From positions 5,625,216 through 5,689,215 of the forward strand of contig NC_091293.1 in assembly GCF_038502225.1 (NCBI RefSeq): a stretch of 64,000 nucleotides of DNA, written 5' to 3'. The notes under the pieces were generated by a model, which was not told the DNA's origin, made no database searches, and saw only the letters and a list, made by a program, of their open reading frames with translations. Positions 1-10,055 of the stretch are shown one piece after another. The DNA comes from Cherax quadricarinatus. Its lineage: Eukaryota > Arthropoda > Malacostraca > Decapoda > Parastacidae. Position 1 is the first letter of the stretch; every line of letters starts with the position of its first letter. The position numbers and the translations under genes are program-made.

Positions 1-87
1 TTTCTACACAGTGGTCACAGTGGTGCCTATGCTAACTTTCCTATGGTGTAGAAATATACTTAGTTGGATGAATCTTATTGTGGCTAG

Positions 88-165
88 CTGGTCCAGTGGC
101 TAACACGACGGTCTGGAGTTTTGCGACTCTGACCGCGGGTTCAAATCCCGCCCGTGGTATGGTTT
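88..165 (+). mobile_element. tRNA-derived SINE head fragment
   Basis: A T-arm-like hairpin (GCGGG, loop TTCAAAT, CCCGC) contains a perfect RNA polymerase III B box (GGTTCAAATCC, 138-148). An A-box-like stretch (TGGCTAGCTGG) lies about 50 bases upstream. The acceptor and anticodon stems do not pair convincingly, so this is read as a decayed tRNA-related SINE or tRNA pseudogene, not a working tRNA. It lies in the Dscam intron upstream of the first exon in the window. Confidence 0.5.
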
Positions 166-702
166 GTTTGCAATCTTGTCATTACGATTTCGTGAGACAT
201 AAACTAAGTCAAACAATTATATAAGGCATGATACTTTCAATTTAGCTAATATTGAAAATATCAACAATGTAAAATTATATGAAAAGATAAAATACATTAT
301 ATACATCGAATGTACATTGGGCCCCATTCATGGATCGCAATATGTACACATACAAAATTTGCATACACATTATATATACATTGATATTCATTACACCGAC
401 ATACAAAATAAGCATATACGCAAACACACATGCATTTCCATCCCACTTGCACTACTCACGCTCTCTCAGTTGTTATTTTGTTTAAGAAGATTAAACAAAA
501 TTTCCATCAGCCAGTCTGTTTGTAACTGTATGACCCCTCTGTCAGTTCACCCACTGATAATAAACCCACCCATCTATCAGGCCACATGCCGACATGTCAG
601 TATATCAGCCTATCTATCAGTCCACTCACCACTCAATGATTTCGTTGATGCAACAATCAGCTCCCCGGCCCATTTAAAAGCTCTGTCCATTCACACAGCT
701 CT

Positions 703-890
703 CTGTCCTGACAATCTCCCCCTACACATCCGACAATCTCTCCACACACCCGACAATCTCTCCACACACCCGACAATCTCCCCATATATCAGACAATCAC
801 TCCATACACCCGACAATCTCCCTACACACCCGACAATCATCCACACACCCGACAATCTCCCCACACGCCTGTCAATCTACCCACACCCCA
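703..890. repeat. 20-bp minisatellite (CACCCGACAATCTCC type)
   Basis: About nine imperfect copies of a 20-base C-rich unit, each with the core CCGACAATC. They lie about 140 bases upstream of the first Dscam exon and form part of the pyrimidine-rich intron end. The open reading frame across them (from 317) is a repeat artefact that merely runs into the real exon. The stretch 170-700 is AT-rich intron with short CCATCTATC-like motifs and nothing else I recognise. Confidence 0.7.
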
Positions 891-1026
891 TCAACCCAGC
901 CATCCATTTGTCAATACACCCATCCATCTATCAGCCCACACAGCCTTCTATTAGTCCACTCATCTACGAGTCTTCCTTGCCACCCCTTCAGTCCATCTAT
1001 CTGAAACACACCTGTTCGTCCCACAG

Positions 1027-1259
1027 CATATCCAGCGACCAGTACAAGATCGTTACCGTGGAAGCAGAGAACTGGCCTCTTTCATCATCTTCGAGTTTGT
1101 CTTCATCGTCGCCCACGTCGCCGTCTTCAGGAGGGTGCTGCTCAGCGCTAGTGACGGAGCTGACGCCCTACACTGAGTACGTGGTTGAGGTGCAGGCAGT
1201 CAACACTCAAGGGGCCGGGCCCTCAGCGGTCCCTGTAACTGCAACTACGCTCGAAGACG
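1027..1259 (+). CDS. Dscam: Dscam exon: second half of FN3-2
   Basis: Encodes the C-terminal half of a fibronectin III domain. The F-strand signature (LTPYTEYVVEVQAVN) is followed by a GAGPSAVPV G-strand region and ends in LEDG, the usual FN3 exit of Dscam. The acceptor is CCCACAG at 1026 and the donor is G|GTAAGA at 1260; the exon ends in phase 1 and joins the phase-1 exon at 30132 to restore a valine. In the Dscam family this extracellular homophilic adhesion receptor guides axons and, in arthropods, has immune roles. FN3-2 is inferred by counting back from the single Ig domain (Ig10) downstream. Oddity: a serine-rich insert of about 20 residues precedes the F strand. The upstream boundary is the least certain; another CAG lies near 990. 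Confidence 0.8.
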
Positions 1260-1415
1260 GTAAGAGCTAGGCTTGTGTGGTACTTGGGTATACATGGGGA
1301 GTACACTGGGCACGCAGATAGCGGTAGACTTTATAGTACACTTCGAGGTATTCTGATGAGGACTCTTTACTTCAATCTTCATTAAGGACATTCGTGTATT
1401 ATCATGATGTATGAA

Positions 1416-1466
1416 GGGAGGTAGGGAGGGAAGGGAGCCTTCTGCTCCCTTCCCTCCCTACCTCCC
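1416..1466. repeat. 23-bp perfect inverted repeat (hairpin)
   Basis: Arms 1416-1438 (purine-rich, GGGAGGTAGGGAGGG core) and 1444-1466 are exact reverse complements with a 5-base loop. It sits 160 bases into the first large intron. No transposon ends or target duplication were seen, so its origin is unknown. Confidence 0.75.
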
Positions 1467-1487
1467 TCTCCCTGCCGACATGAAACA

Positions 1488-1566
1488 AGGTAAAAAAATA
1501 TATTACCTGGAGTTTACCTGGAGAGAGTTCCGGGGGTCAACGCCCCCGCGGCCCGGTCTGTGACCA
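1488..1566 (-). mobile_element. 3' end of a CR1/L2-like LINE (group 3)
   Basis: The motif TTACCTGGAG repeated, followed by TCAACGCCCCCGCGGCCCGG, is the same as the 3' end of the longer minus-strand LINE at 10056-11152. Only about 70 bases remain, consistent with extreme 5' truncation during target-primed reverse transcription. Positions 1567-1830 show no recognisable content. Confidence 0.6.
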
Positions 1567-1836
1567 TATTGAAAAAAATAAATATAATTTAGAGGAGAGC
1601 TGAAAGTGCACAATAGACAAAAATTATAAACTACCTCTACTTTTTTAGCACAACGACTCTTGTTACTCCATCGCTACCCACAGAGGTGTAATATATAGTG
1701 GTTCTAATACTAGTCACCGCTAGTTCTACTTCTGGAAACAGCGGTGCAGGTGAACGCAAACAACTGGAAATTCTGAGCAACTTCAGAGAAAACACCAGGA
1801 TACCGGTGGCTGCTGCTGCGACTACCACAACCACCA

Positions 1837-2057
1837 CTTACCTCAAGTTTACCTGAAGTCACTTCAGGAGGTCATCGCCCCCGCTGACCGGTAGAAGACC
1901 AGGCCTGATCGATAAAGCTGTTAGTGCCTGCCTTCTGCAATACAACCCAACTGACGAGAAACTGTTTTGAGGAATCTGTTGAGTCCTTCGTGAAGAAAGT
2001 TGGGAGTTTGTTAGTGATCTTCCTTATGCATGAAGGAAGTGTGTTGAAAAGTAACAC
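1837..2057 (-). pseudogene. LINE group 3 reverse-transcriptase C-terminal tail fragment
   Basis: On the minus strand this reads a short peptide (LFNTLPSCIRKITNKLPTF, then FIDQAWSSTG) that aligns by eye with the C-terminus of the LINE at 10090-10788 (LFNSLPSSIRGIANKPMAAF). It also has that element's repeated TTTACCT 3' end. It is a 5'-truncated, diverged remnant carrying no catalytic motif. It abuts the large GGT-rich minisatellite. Confidence 0.55.
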
Positions 2058-2075
2058 TTACTGAGGTCTCTCTGG

Positions 2076-3972
2076 TGGTGGTGATGGTGGTAGTAGTGGT
2101 GGTGGCGGTCGTGGTCATGGTGGTGTTGGTAGTGGCGGTCGTGGTCATGGTGGTAGTAGTGGTGGTGGCGGTCGTGGTGATGGTGGTAGTAGTGGTGGTG
2201 GCGGTCGTGGTGATGGTGGTAGTAGTGGTGGTGGCGGTCGTGGTCATGGTGGTGTTGGTAGTGGCGGCTGTGGTCATGGTGGTGTTGGTAGTGACGGCCG
2301 TGGCCATGGTGGTGTTGGTAGTGGCGGCTGTGGTCATGGTGGTGTTGGTGGTGGCGGTCGTGGTCATGGTGGTGTTGGTGGTGGCGGTCGTGGTCATGGT
2401 GGTGTTGGTAGTGACGGCTGTGGTCATGGTGGTGTTGGTAGTGGCAGCTGTGGTCATGGTGGTGTTGGTAGTGGCGGCCGTGGTCATGGTGGTGTTGGTA
2501 GTGGCGGCTGTGGTCATGGTGGTGTTGGTGGTGGCGGTCGTGGTCATGGTGGTGTTGGTGGTGGCGGTCGTGGTCATGGTGGTGTTGGTAGTGACGGCTG
2601 TGGTCATGGTGGTGTTGGTAGTGGCAGCTGTGGTCATGGTGGTGTTGGTGGTGGCGGTCGTGGTCATGGTGGTGTTGGCAGTGACGGCTGTGGTCATGGT
2701 GGTGTTGGTAGTGGCAGCTGTGGTCATGGTGGTGTTGGTGGTGGCGGTCGTGGTCATGGTGGTGTTGGTAGTGGCGGCCGTGGTCATGGTGGTGTTGGTA
2801 GTGGCGGCTGTGGTCATGGTGGTGTTGGTGGTGGCGGTCGTGGTCATGGTGGTGTTGGTGGTGGCGGTCGTGGTCATGGTGGTGTTGGTAGTGACGGCTG
2901 TGGTCATGGTGGTGTTGGTAGTGGCAGCTGTGGTCATGGTGGTGTTGGTGGTGGCGGTCGTGGTCATGGTGGTGTTGGTGGTGGCGGTCGTGGTCATGTG
3001 TGGTGTTGGTAGTGGCGGTCGTGGTCATGGTGGTGTTGGTAGTGGCGGTCGTGGTCATGGTGGTGTTGGTAGTGGCGGTCGTGGTCATGGTGGTGTTGGT
3101 AGTGGCGGTCGTGGTCATGGTGGTGTTGGTAGTGGCGGTCGTGGTCATGGTGGTGTTGGTAGTGGCGGTCGTGGTCATGGTGGTGTTGGTAGTGGCGGTC
3201 GTGGTCATGGTGGTGTTGGTAGTGGCGGTCGTGGTCATGGTGGTGTTGGTAGTGGCGGCCGTGGTCATGGTGGTGTTGGTAGTGGCGGTCGTGATCATGG
3301 TGGTGTTGGTGGTGGCGGTCGTGGTCATGGTGGTGTTGGTAGTGGCGGCCGTGGTCATGGTGGTGTTGGTAGTGGCGGCCGTGGTCATGGTGGTGTTGGT
3401 AGTGGCGGTCGTGATCATGGTGGTGTTGGTAGTGGCGGTCGTGGTCATGGTGGTGTTGGTAGTGGCGGTCGTGGTCATGGTGGTGTTTGTAGTGGCGGCC
3501 GTGGTCATAGTGGTGTTATTAGTGGCGGTCGTGGTCATGGTGTTGGTAGTGGCGGTCGTGATCATGGTGGTGTTGGTAGATGCGGTCGTGGTCATGGTGG
3601 TGTTGGTAGTGGCGGTCGTGATCATGGTGGTGTTGGTAGTGGCGGTCGTGATTATGGTGGTGTTGGTAGTGGTGATTGTGGTATCGGTTGTGCTGGTAGT
3701 GGTGATTGTAGTATCGGAGGCGCTGGTAGTGGTGATTGTAGTATCGGTGGTGCTGGTAGTGATGGTGTTGGTGGCGGCGGTGGTGTTAGTAGTGGTGGTG
3801 GTGGTGGTAGTAGTGGTGGTGATGGTGGTGGTAGTAGTGGTGGTGATGGTGGTGGTAGTAGTGGTGGTGATGGTGGTGGTAGTAGTGGTGGTGATGGTGG
3901 TGTTGGTAATGGTGGTGTTAGTAGTGTTGGTTGTGGTAGTGGTGGTAGTTCTAGTGGTGGTAGTGCTAGTAG
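2076..3972. repeat. 1.9-kb minisatellite, 30-bp unit with higher-order structure
   Basis: About 50 tandem copies of a 30-base unit (GGTGTTGGTAGTGGCGGTCG plus TGGTCATGGT), grading after 3660 into shorter GGTGGTAGT units. Variant units recur in blocks: 2461-2640 is identical to 2761-2940, and 2341-2460 to 2521-2640, so multi-unit blocks were duplicated. The register breaks once at 2998-3000. Because the unit is a multiple of three, four or more frames stay open on both strands (Gly/Val-rich, Thr-rich, His-rich). None has gene-like context, so no protein is called. Confidence 0.95.
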
Positions 3973-4069
3973 TCGAAGATATCAACCGCATTAGCGTAGA
4001 CATAGGTAATACCTTTAATATATATTAAAATGAAGCATTAAAAAAAGAGAGTCATTCTGTGTAAGTAAT

Positions 4070-4714
4070 CTCGAGTGAGACTTACAGTCCTCTTAACCTT
4101 GACAGGAAGTGCAGTGAACTTTTGTGGGACGAAATTCGTAAGGCATTTGCATACGAAAATGTTATGCTAATGGGAGATTTTAACTTTAGACAAATTGACG
4201 GGTACAATTTGACAGGAAATTTAGTCAGGTGACTTTCCTGGTACGATTCAGGTTTGTTTTTTTAAAACAGTTTGTGGCAAAATCAACTGAGGAAACAACC
4301 TGCTTGACTTGGTTATTACCAGCAGGGAATCGCTAATCAAAAATTTTGAGGTTAATGATGAGCTAGGGAAAAGTGGTCACAAATCACTCACTTTTAATAT
4401 ATCATGGAATTACCCTAATAATTGCTATCACGTCTCTGTCTCTGACTTCCACTTGCCTTATTTCAAAGGACTGAGAAATTATCTGGGTGGGCTGAACTGG
4501 AATGACCTGACTATGGGTCAGGTAGGTGGTGATGATTGTCAATATGGCGTTTTCCAGAGCATAGTTCTAGCTGCTTAGACAAATGTTCCAAATAGGGAAA
4601 TCATATCAAACAAAAATGATCCTATATGAATAAACAATAGATTAAAATATCTCATTGGTCAAAGGAGAGGCATATGTAGGCGAATCAAAAGATGAGAGAA
4701 ATTAATGTATTCAG
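4070..4714 (+). pseudogene. CR1 group 1 endonuclease fragment (outer copy, piece 1)
   Basis: Degenerate apurinic-endonuclease domain of a CR1 ORF2. Readable blocks include LMGDFNFRQID (the GDFN active-site block) and ESLIKNFEVNDELGKSGHKS, where the conserved SDH has become SGH. Several stops and frame changes break it. It ends at the 11-bp target duplication (4704-4714) of the inserted hammerhead-like element. Confidence 0.75.
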
Positions 4715-4797
4715 TTTTGTAGATGAATGGTTCAGAGAATCGACATGTTGATAAATTAGACACATGTGCAACTCTTGGGTATCTTTATTGAGGAAAC

Positions 4798-4823
4798 GTT
4801 TCGCCACACAGTGGCTTCATCAG
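4798..4823 (-). ncRNA. Hammerhead-ribozyme-like core, left end of element
   Basis: On the minus strand CUGAUGA (4817-4823) is followed by helix II (GCCAC, loop UGU, GUGGC) and GAAAC (4798-4802). This is the reverse copy of the cores at 8849 and 9220. One extra A lies between CUGAUGA and helix II, which departs from the textbook core, so activity is uncertain. Confidence 0.45.
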
Positions 4824-4859
4824 TCCATGACTGCTGCACCTCTCCTGCCAACGGTTTAT

Positions 4860-7800
4860 AAGAACATAAGAACATAAGAACGAAGGAACACTGCAGAAGG
4901 CCTACTGGCCCATGCGAGGCAGGTCCAAGTCTCCTACCGGCTTAAGCCAATGCACCCAACCTAGTCAGGTCAGGTCACATTGACTTAAGGGAGGAACACG
5001 GCAACCGACCTGGTAGCACAAGCTATCAGGTCTAACTCACACCCACCCACATCTACTCATGTATTTATCCAACCTATTTTTAAAGCTACACAACGTTCTA
5101 GCCTCTATAACGGTACTTGGGAGTTTGTTCCACTCATCCACAACTCTATTACCAAACCAGTACTTTCCTATATCCTTCCTGAATCTGAATTTTTCCAACT
5201 TAAAACCATTGCTGCGAGTCCTGTCTAGGCTAGATATTTTCAGCACACTATTTACATCCCCTTTATTTATTCCTGTCTTCCATTTATACACCTCAATCAT
5301 ATCCCCCCTAATTCTACGTCTTTCTAGAGTGCAGTTTCAGGGCCCTTAGTCTATCCTCATAGGGAAGGTTTCTGATACATGGGATCAACTTTGTCACCCT
5401 CCTTTGTACATTTTCCAGAGAATTTATATCCATTCTGTAATACGGTGACCAAAACTGTGCAGCATAATCTAAATGAGGCCTAACCAAGGATGTATAGAGT
5501 TGAAGAACAACCTGAGGACTCCTATTATTTATGCTTCTTGATATGAAGCCAAGGATTCTATTAGCTTTATTGCGAACACTTATGCACTGTTGTCTTGGTT
5601 TCAGATTACTGCTAACCAGAACTCCTAAATCTTTTTCGCAATCCGTAATATTAAGATCTACATTATTTAGTTTATATGTGGCATGGTTATTGTCCTGTCC
5701 AACATTTAGAACTTTGCATTTGTCTATATTAAACTGCATCTGCCACTTCTCCGACCACTGCATCAGTCTATTCAAATCTTCCTGGAGTGCTCGAATGTCC
5801 TCGTCAGAATGAATTCGACGGCCTATTTTGGTGTCATCGGCAAACTTGCTGATGTCGCTCTTTATGCCCTCATCTATGTCGTTTATGTAGATTGTGAACA
5901 GCAGGGGGCCCAACACTGACCCCTGTGGAACACCGCTCGTGACACTTCCCCACTCTGATTTCTCCCCATTTATGCAAACTCTCTGCTGCCTATTTGTCAA
6001 CCATGCCTCTATCCAGGAAAAAATTTCTCCTCCTATTCCATGTGCTTTAATTTTCCTCAACAGTCTCTGATGTGGGACCCTGTCAAAAGCCTTACTGAAG
6101 TCCATATACACAATATCATATTCATTACCATGATCTACCTCCTCAAATACCTTAGTGAAAAAAGTTAATAAATTCGTAAGGCAGGAACGCCCCTTTGTAA
6201 AACCATGCTGAGATTCGTTGATTAATTTATGCTTTTCAAGGTGGCTACGAACTGCCTCGGCAATTATTGATTCCATAAATTTTCCCACTATGGAGGTCAG
6301 GCTTATTGGTCTATAGTTCGAAGCTAAGGACCTGTCACCTGTTTTGAAAATAGGTATCACATTTGCCATTTTCCACTTATCTGGCACCATGCCAGTTTGT
6401 AGTGATATGTTGAAAAGATTAGCCAAAGGTGTGCTAAGCTCCTCTTTACATTCCTTTAGAACCCTTGCATACAGTTCATCAGGGCCTGGGGATTTGTTAG
6501 GTTTTAATTTATCTATTTGCCTAAGGACCATGTCACTTGTGACCCTAATAGTGCACAGTTTATTATCGTCCTGTTCTACATAATTTATCATTACTGGAAT
6601 ATCGCTGGTATCCTCCTGTGTAAAAACTGAGAGGAAGTATGTGTTAAACAATCTACACATTTCCTTATCACTGTCAGTGAGCTGACCCGAGGAACTTTTG
6701 AGTGGGCCTATCTTGTCCCTGATCTTACTTCTGTATACCTGAAAGAATCCTTTTGGGTTAGTCTTCGATTCTCTTGCAACTTTAACCTCATAATCTCTTT
6801 TTGCTTTTCTAATTCCCTTTTTTATTTCTCTCTTTAACTGAATATATCGATTTCTCAATTGCCCCTCTCCTCTTTTGATTTGCCTATATATGCCTCTCTT
6901 TTGACCAATCAGATATTTTAATCTATTGTTCATCCATTTAGGATCATTTTTGTTTGATCTGATTTCCCTATTTGGAACATAGTTTGACTGAGCAGCTAGA
7001 ACTATGCCCTGGAAAGCATCATATCGGCAACCATCACCACCTACCTGACCCTTAGTCAGGTCATTCCAGTTCAGCCCACCTAAGTAATTTTTCAGTCCTA
7101 TGAAATCAGCCAAGCGAAAGTCAGGGACGGAGACTTGATTGCCATTATTAGGGGAATTCCATGATATATTAAAACTGAGTGATTTGTGATCACTTTCCCC
7201 AAGCTCATCATTAACCTCAAGATTATTAATTAGTGTTTCCCTACTGGCAAGAACCAAGTCGAGGAGGTTATTTCCCCTAGTTGGCTCTGTCACAAACTGT
7301 TTTAAAAAACAATCCTGGATCGTATCAAGAAAGTCACCTGACTCTAAATTTCCTGTCAAATTGCTCCAGTCAATCTGTCTATAGTTGAAATCTCCCATTA
7401 GCACAACATTTTCGTATGTAGATGCCTTACGAATTTCGTCCCATAGAAGTTTACTGCACTCCCTATCAAGATTTGGGGCCCTGTAAATCACACCCAAAAT
7501 TAGTTTTTCTCGGCCCTCGAGAAGCTGTAACCAAACAGATTCAGTGGCTGACGCTTCTAATTTAATATCTTGTCTAACACAACAATTTAAATTGTCTCTG
7601 ACATACATCGCTACTCCACCACCTTTCCTGTTGACCCTGTCAGTGTGGAATAATTTATAGCCTTGTATGTGACATTCAGAGGGCATCTCTCTATCTTTCA
7701 GATTGAGCCAGGTCTCTGTTATAGCAATAATATCTATGTTTCCTGCACTTGCAATTAATCTTAGCTCATCTATCTTATTTCTTACACTCCTGCTATTAGT

Positions 7801-8726
7801 ATAGTAAACCTTAAGGGAGCTAGTCCCTTGCTGCCCTCTGCTGTCCCCCTTTGTTTGCTGACCTGATCTATTGTCTTTATTTATAACTTCATGCTGAATG
7901 CCTTTTATACATTTACTGTTTCCAACCCAAGTGTTGTAACCTGCTTGTTTCCCACACACACCCATACCTCTATCTTCCATCAGTTTAAAATCATAGGCAT
8001 TTCACCAATGGCCTTCTCAATCGAGTCTGCAAGTGCTACCACCCCAGCTCCAGAGAGATGTACCCCATCCCTTGCATACATATCATGTTTGCCATAAAAG
8101 TTGTTCCAGTTGTCAATGAATGGGATTGCAAGTTCCTTGCAGTATCTGTCTAGCCAGCAATTTACACCAATTGCCCTAGACAACCATTCATTTCCTACTC
8201 CCCTTCTAGGCAAGATGCTACATATGATTGGGATCCCTCCCTTAGACTTAATGAAATCTATAGCTGACCTGTACTTATCTAGCAGCTCTTCTCTCCTACC
8301 CTTCCCAATATCATTTCCACCAGCACTGAGACAGATAATGGGCTTGTTCCCATTACCTGACATGATATTATCCAGCCTGTTGACAATGTCCCCAACACCA
8401 GCTCCAGGGAAGCACACTCTATCTCTCATCTTCTTATTCCTATTACAAAAAGCACGGTCAATATATCTTACCTGAGAGTCACCAACCACAAGAATGCGCT
8501 TACCTCCATTAGCAGGGGCAGTAGTACCCTTACCTTCACTGGCCACTGAAGTACATTCATCCTGAAGAACAGAGAAGCGATTTCCTACCTTCAGATCTTC
8601 ACTCTTAACTTTCCTTACTCTGATGCGCCTTCCATTACTGTGAACCACTCGCCACTTGTAGCAGGTGCTGGACTGCACCTCACTGCTGGTAGCCGTTGCT
8701 ACCTCCCCAACTACAGCCTCCTCACA
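4860..8726 (-). mobile_element. CR1 LINE group 1, 5'-truncated copy
   Basis: Minus-strand CR1. The 3' end is at 4860, where the tail is a repeated AAGAACATA octamer-like tract followed by a 3' UTR (4880-5036). ORF2 follows and then a truncated ORF1 running to 8726. It is inserted into a hammerhead-like repeat unit, with no clear target duplication, as is common for CR1. This copy is the best reference here for group 1. Confidence 0.85.
5037..7980 (-). pseudogene. CR1 group 1 ORF2: endonuclease plus reverse transcriptase, one frameshift
   Basis: ORF2 of a CR1 LINE makes the protein that nicks target DNA and primes cDNA synthesis. Domains in order: apurinic endonuclease (YYTNSRS near residue 60, ITETW, GDFNYRQIDW, SDHKSL near 280), linker, then reverse transcriptase with motif A (MDFSKAFDRVPH), motif B ([13 protein letters not shown]) and motif C (KFADDTKI), and a C-terminal LVRPHLDYAAQFWSP thumb block. 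The frame is open for 888 codons to 5314. A frameshift near 5320-5330 (CACTCTAGAAAG where other copies read CTCTCTAGAAA) moves the last 87 residues (5300-5037) into another frame. The start ATG at 7980 overlaps the ORF1 stop as TGATG. Nearly intact; inactive as read. Confidence 0.85.
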
Positions 8727-8741
8727 GCTCCTTCTCAGCAC
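7980..8741 (-). pseudogene. CR1 group 1 ORF1 (SGNH/GDSL esterase-like), 5' truncated
   Basis: The C-terminal two-thirds of a CR1 ORF1 protein, thought to be an RNA-binding or lipid-esterase partner of ORF2. SGNH hydrolase blocks are visible: ILVVGDSQVRYID (block I), ICLSAGGNDIG (block III) and DGVHLSGAG (block V with the Asp-x-x-His pair). The N-terminal coiled coil seen in the copies at 14645 and 55144 is missing because the element is truncated at about 8726. The few codons beyond that belong to the repeat unit it inserted into. The stop overlaps the ORF2 start. Confidence 0.75.
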
Positions 8742-8848
8742 GTATGCCGTATTCTATTCAAGATTGATGGACTGACCACATCGACTCAAGGTTGAGGGAC
8801 TGATTACCTCATTCTCCTCCTGTTCTTCAAGATTCTCCTTTGTATGGA

Positions 8849-8874
8849 CTGATGAAGCCACTGTGTGGCGAAAC
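8849..8874 (+). ncRNA. Hammerhead-ribozyme-like core, first right-end unit
   Basis: CUGAUGA (8849-8855), extra A, helix II GCCAC/UGU/GUGGC, GAAAC (8870-8874), then GUU. The UAUGGA just upstream can pair with UCC plus AUA just downstream of GUU to make helix I, with a 3-base bulge. AATAAA follows at once. Helix III would be only two pairs (AC/GU) with no loop, so cleavage, if any, would need a dimer. Confidence 0.5.
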
Positions 8875-9219
8875 GTTTCCTCAATAAAGATACCCAAGAG
8901 TTGCACATGTGTCTAATTTATCAACATGTCGGTTCTCTGAACCATTCATCTACAAATCTGTCAGACACTGCAACTTCTTGGGATCTTAATACTTGGGAAT
9001 TCTTCGCTTGCCTAATTCTTGGGCACGACCTACTTCAACATTGAACAAATGTTACACGACCTATGACTGCTGCACCTCTCCTGCCAACGGTTTATAAGCT
9101 CCTTCTCAGCACGAATGCCGTATTCTATTCAAGATTGATGGACTGACCACATCGACTCAAGGTTGAGGGACTGATTACCTCATTCTCCTCCTGTTCTTCA
9201 AGTTTCTCCCAAGTATGGA

Positions 9220-9245
9220 CTGATGAAGCCACTGTGTGGCGAAAC
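9220..9245 (+). ncRNA. Hammerhead-ribozyme-like core, second right-end unit
   Basis: Same core as at 8849, in the next tandem unit about 370 bases on: CUGAUGA 9220-9226 and GAAAC 9241-9245, with the same helices and the same following AATAAA. The element ends 48 bases after it. Confidence 0.5.
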
Positions 9246-9293
9246 GTTTCCTCAATAAAGATACCCAAGAGTTGCACATGTGTCTAATTTATC

Positions 9294-9581
9294 AATGTAT
9301 TCAGTAAAAGAGAAATAAAAACGGGAATAAGAAAAGCAAAAAGAGACTATGAGGTTAAAGTTGCAAGAGAATCGAAGACTAACCCTAAAGGATTCTTTCA
9401 GGTATACAGAAGTAAGATCAGGGACAAGATAGGCCCACTCAAAAGTTACTCGGGTCAGTTCACCGACAGTAGTAAGGAAATGTGCAGATTTTTTAACACT
9501 TTCTCTCAGTTTTTACACAGGAAGATAATAGCGATATTCCAGAAATAATAAATTATGTAGAACAGGAAGATAATAAACTAT
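9294..9581 (+). pseudogene. CR1 group 1 ORF2 linker fragment (outer copy, piece 2)
   Basis: Continues the outer CR1 after the first insertion. The KAKRDYEVKVARESKTNPKG block is readable and matches the linker of the copy at 5037-7980. Small indels break the frame near 9500. It ends at the 9-bp duplicated site ATAAACTAT (9573-9581). Confidence 0.7.
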
Positions 9582-9819
9582 TACAAAACACTAGTTTAAC
9601 ACAAAAAACACTATTACCTCTACACAGGGAGAGTATATTTTTGTTTCATTAGTCTGTTACTAGTGCTGCAATATGGGGGAGCTCGGGATTACAAATAAAC
9701 ACTACAATTTATTATCTTTACTATACTTCGTATAAAAACATAACGAGTTTATCGTTGATATAGCTACATATTTTATATACAAAGTCACAAACAATCAAGT
9801 AAAAAAAACATCATAACCC

Positions 9820-10050
9820 TAGTGCCTCGGTGTCATATGTCACTGCCATCTTCGGGTGTCTTACGACACTACCAATCCAAGTGTCATAAAATCGTGCCTT
9901 ATGACACGATGTTGGAGTGTTATGACACTTATCTGTCATGACACCTTATCTCTGTTCTCAGACACACCGTCTCCGTGGTATCCATGACACTCCCTTTTCA
10001 CCAGTGTCATGACACTCAGTCTCTAAGGAAGCCTTTTCACTGCGTCATTT
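9820..10050. repeat. Cluster of GTGTCAnGACAC-like palindromic motifs
   Basis: At least eight close variants of the short palindrome GTGTCATGACAC occur within 230 bases, some complete (GTGTCATGACAC near 10000) and others as half-sites. The cluster resumes after the inserted LINE at about 11165-11310 (for example GTGTCGTGTCAC). No regular period is evident. Whether it is a decayed satellite or a protein-binding array is unknown. Confidence 0.6.
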
Positions 10051-10055
10051 GACAC

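Larger units (their letters stand above)
4715..9293. mobile_element. Hammerhead-like inverted-repeat element with nested CR1, 11-bp target duplication
   Basis: Flanked by AATGTATTCAG at 4704-4714 and 9294-9304. The left end (4715-4826) is the reverse complement of the right end (about 80 bases ending TGTCTAATTTATC). The right part (8726-9293) holds a tandem pair of repeat units, each with a hammerhead-like core; the left end holds one in reverse. Orientation flips at 4826/4827. A minus-strand CR1 (4860-8726) was later inserted between TTTATA and AGCTCC of the unit. Without it the element is about 0.7 kb and codes for nothing, so it is non-autonomous. The organisation (inverted plus tandem terminal repeats, 10-12 bp duplication) resembles Penelope-like elements, but no Penelope reverse transcriptase is present. 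Confidence 0.75.

Noticed and set aside
88..165. Functional tRNA gene
   Set aside because: The B box and T arm are good, but acceptor and anticodon stems do not pair; better read as a SINE or tRNA pseudogene.
2011..4028. Long frames on both strands across the GGT-rich minisatellite (up to 659 codons)
   Set aside because: They arise because the repeat unit is 30 bases and lacks stops in several frames. There is no start context, domain or codon bias to support a gene.
4715..9293. Reading the whole element as an autonomous transposon that encodes the CR1 proteins
   Set aside because: The CR1 has its own 3' tail and is truncated within a repeat unit that is continuous on either side (TTTATA|AGCTCC), so it is a later insertion.
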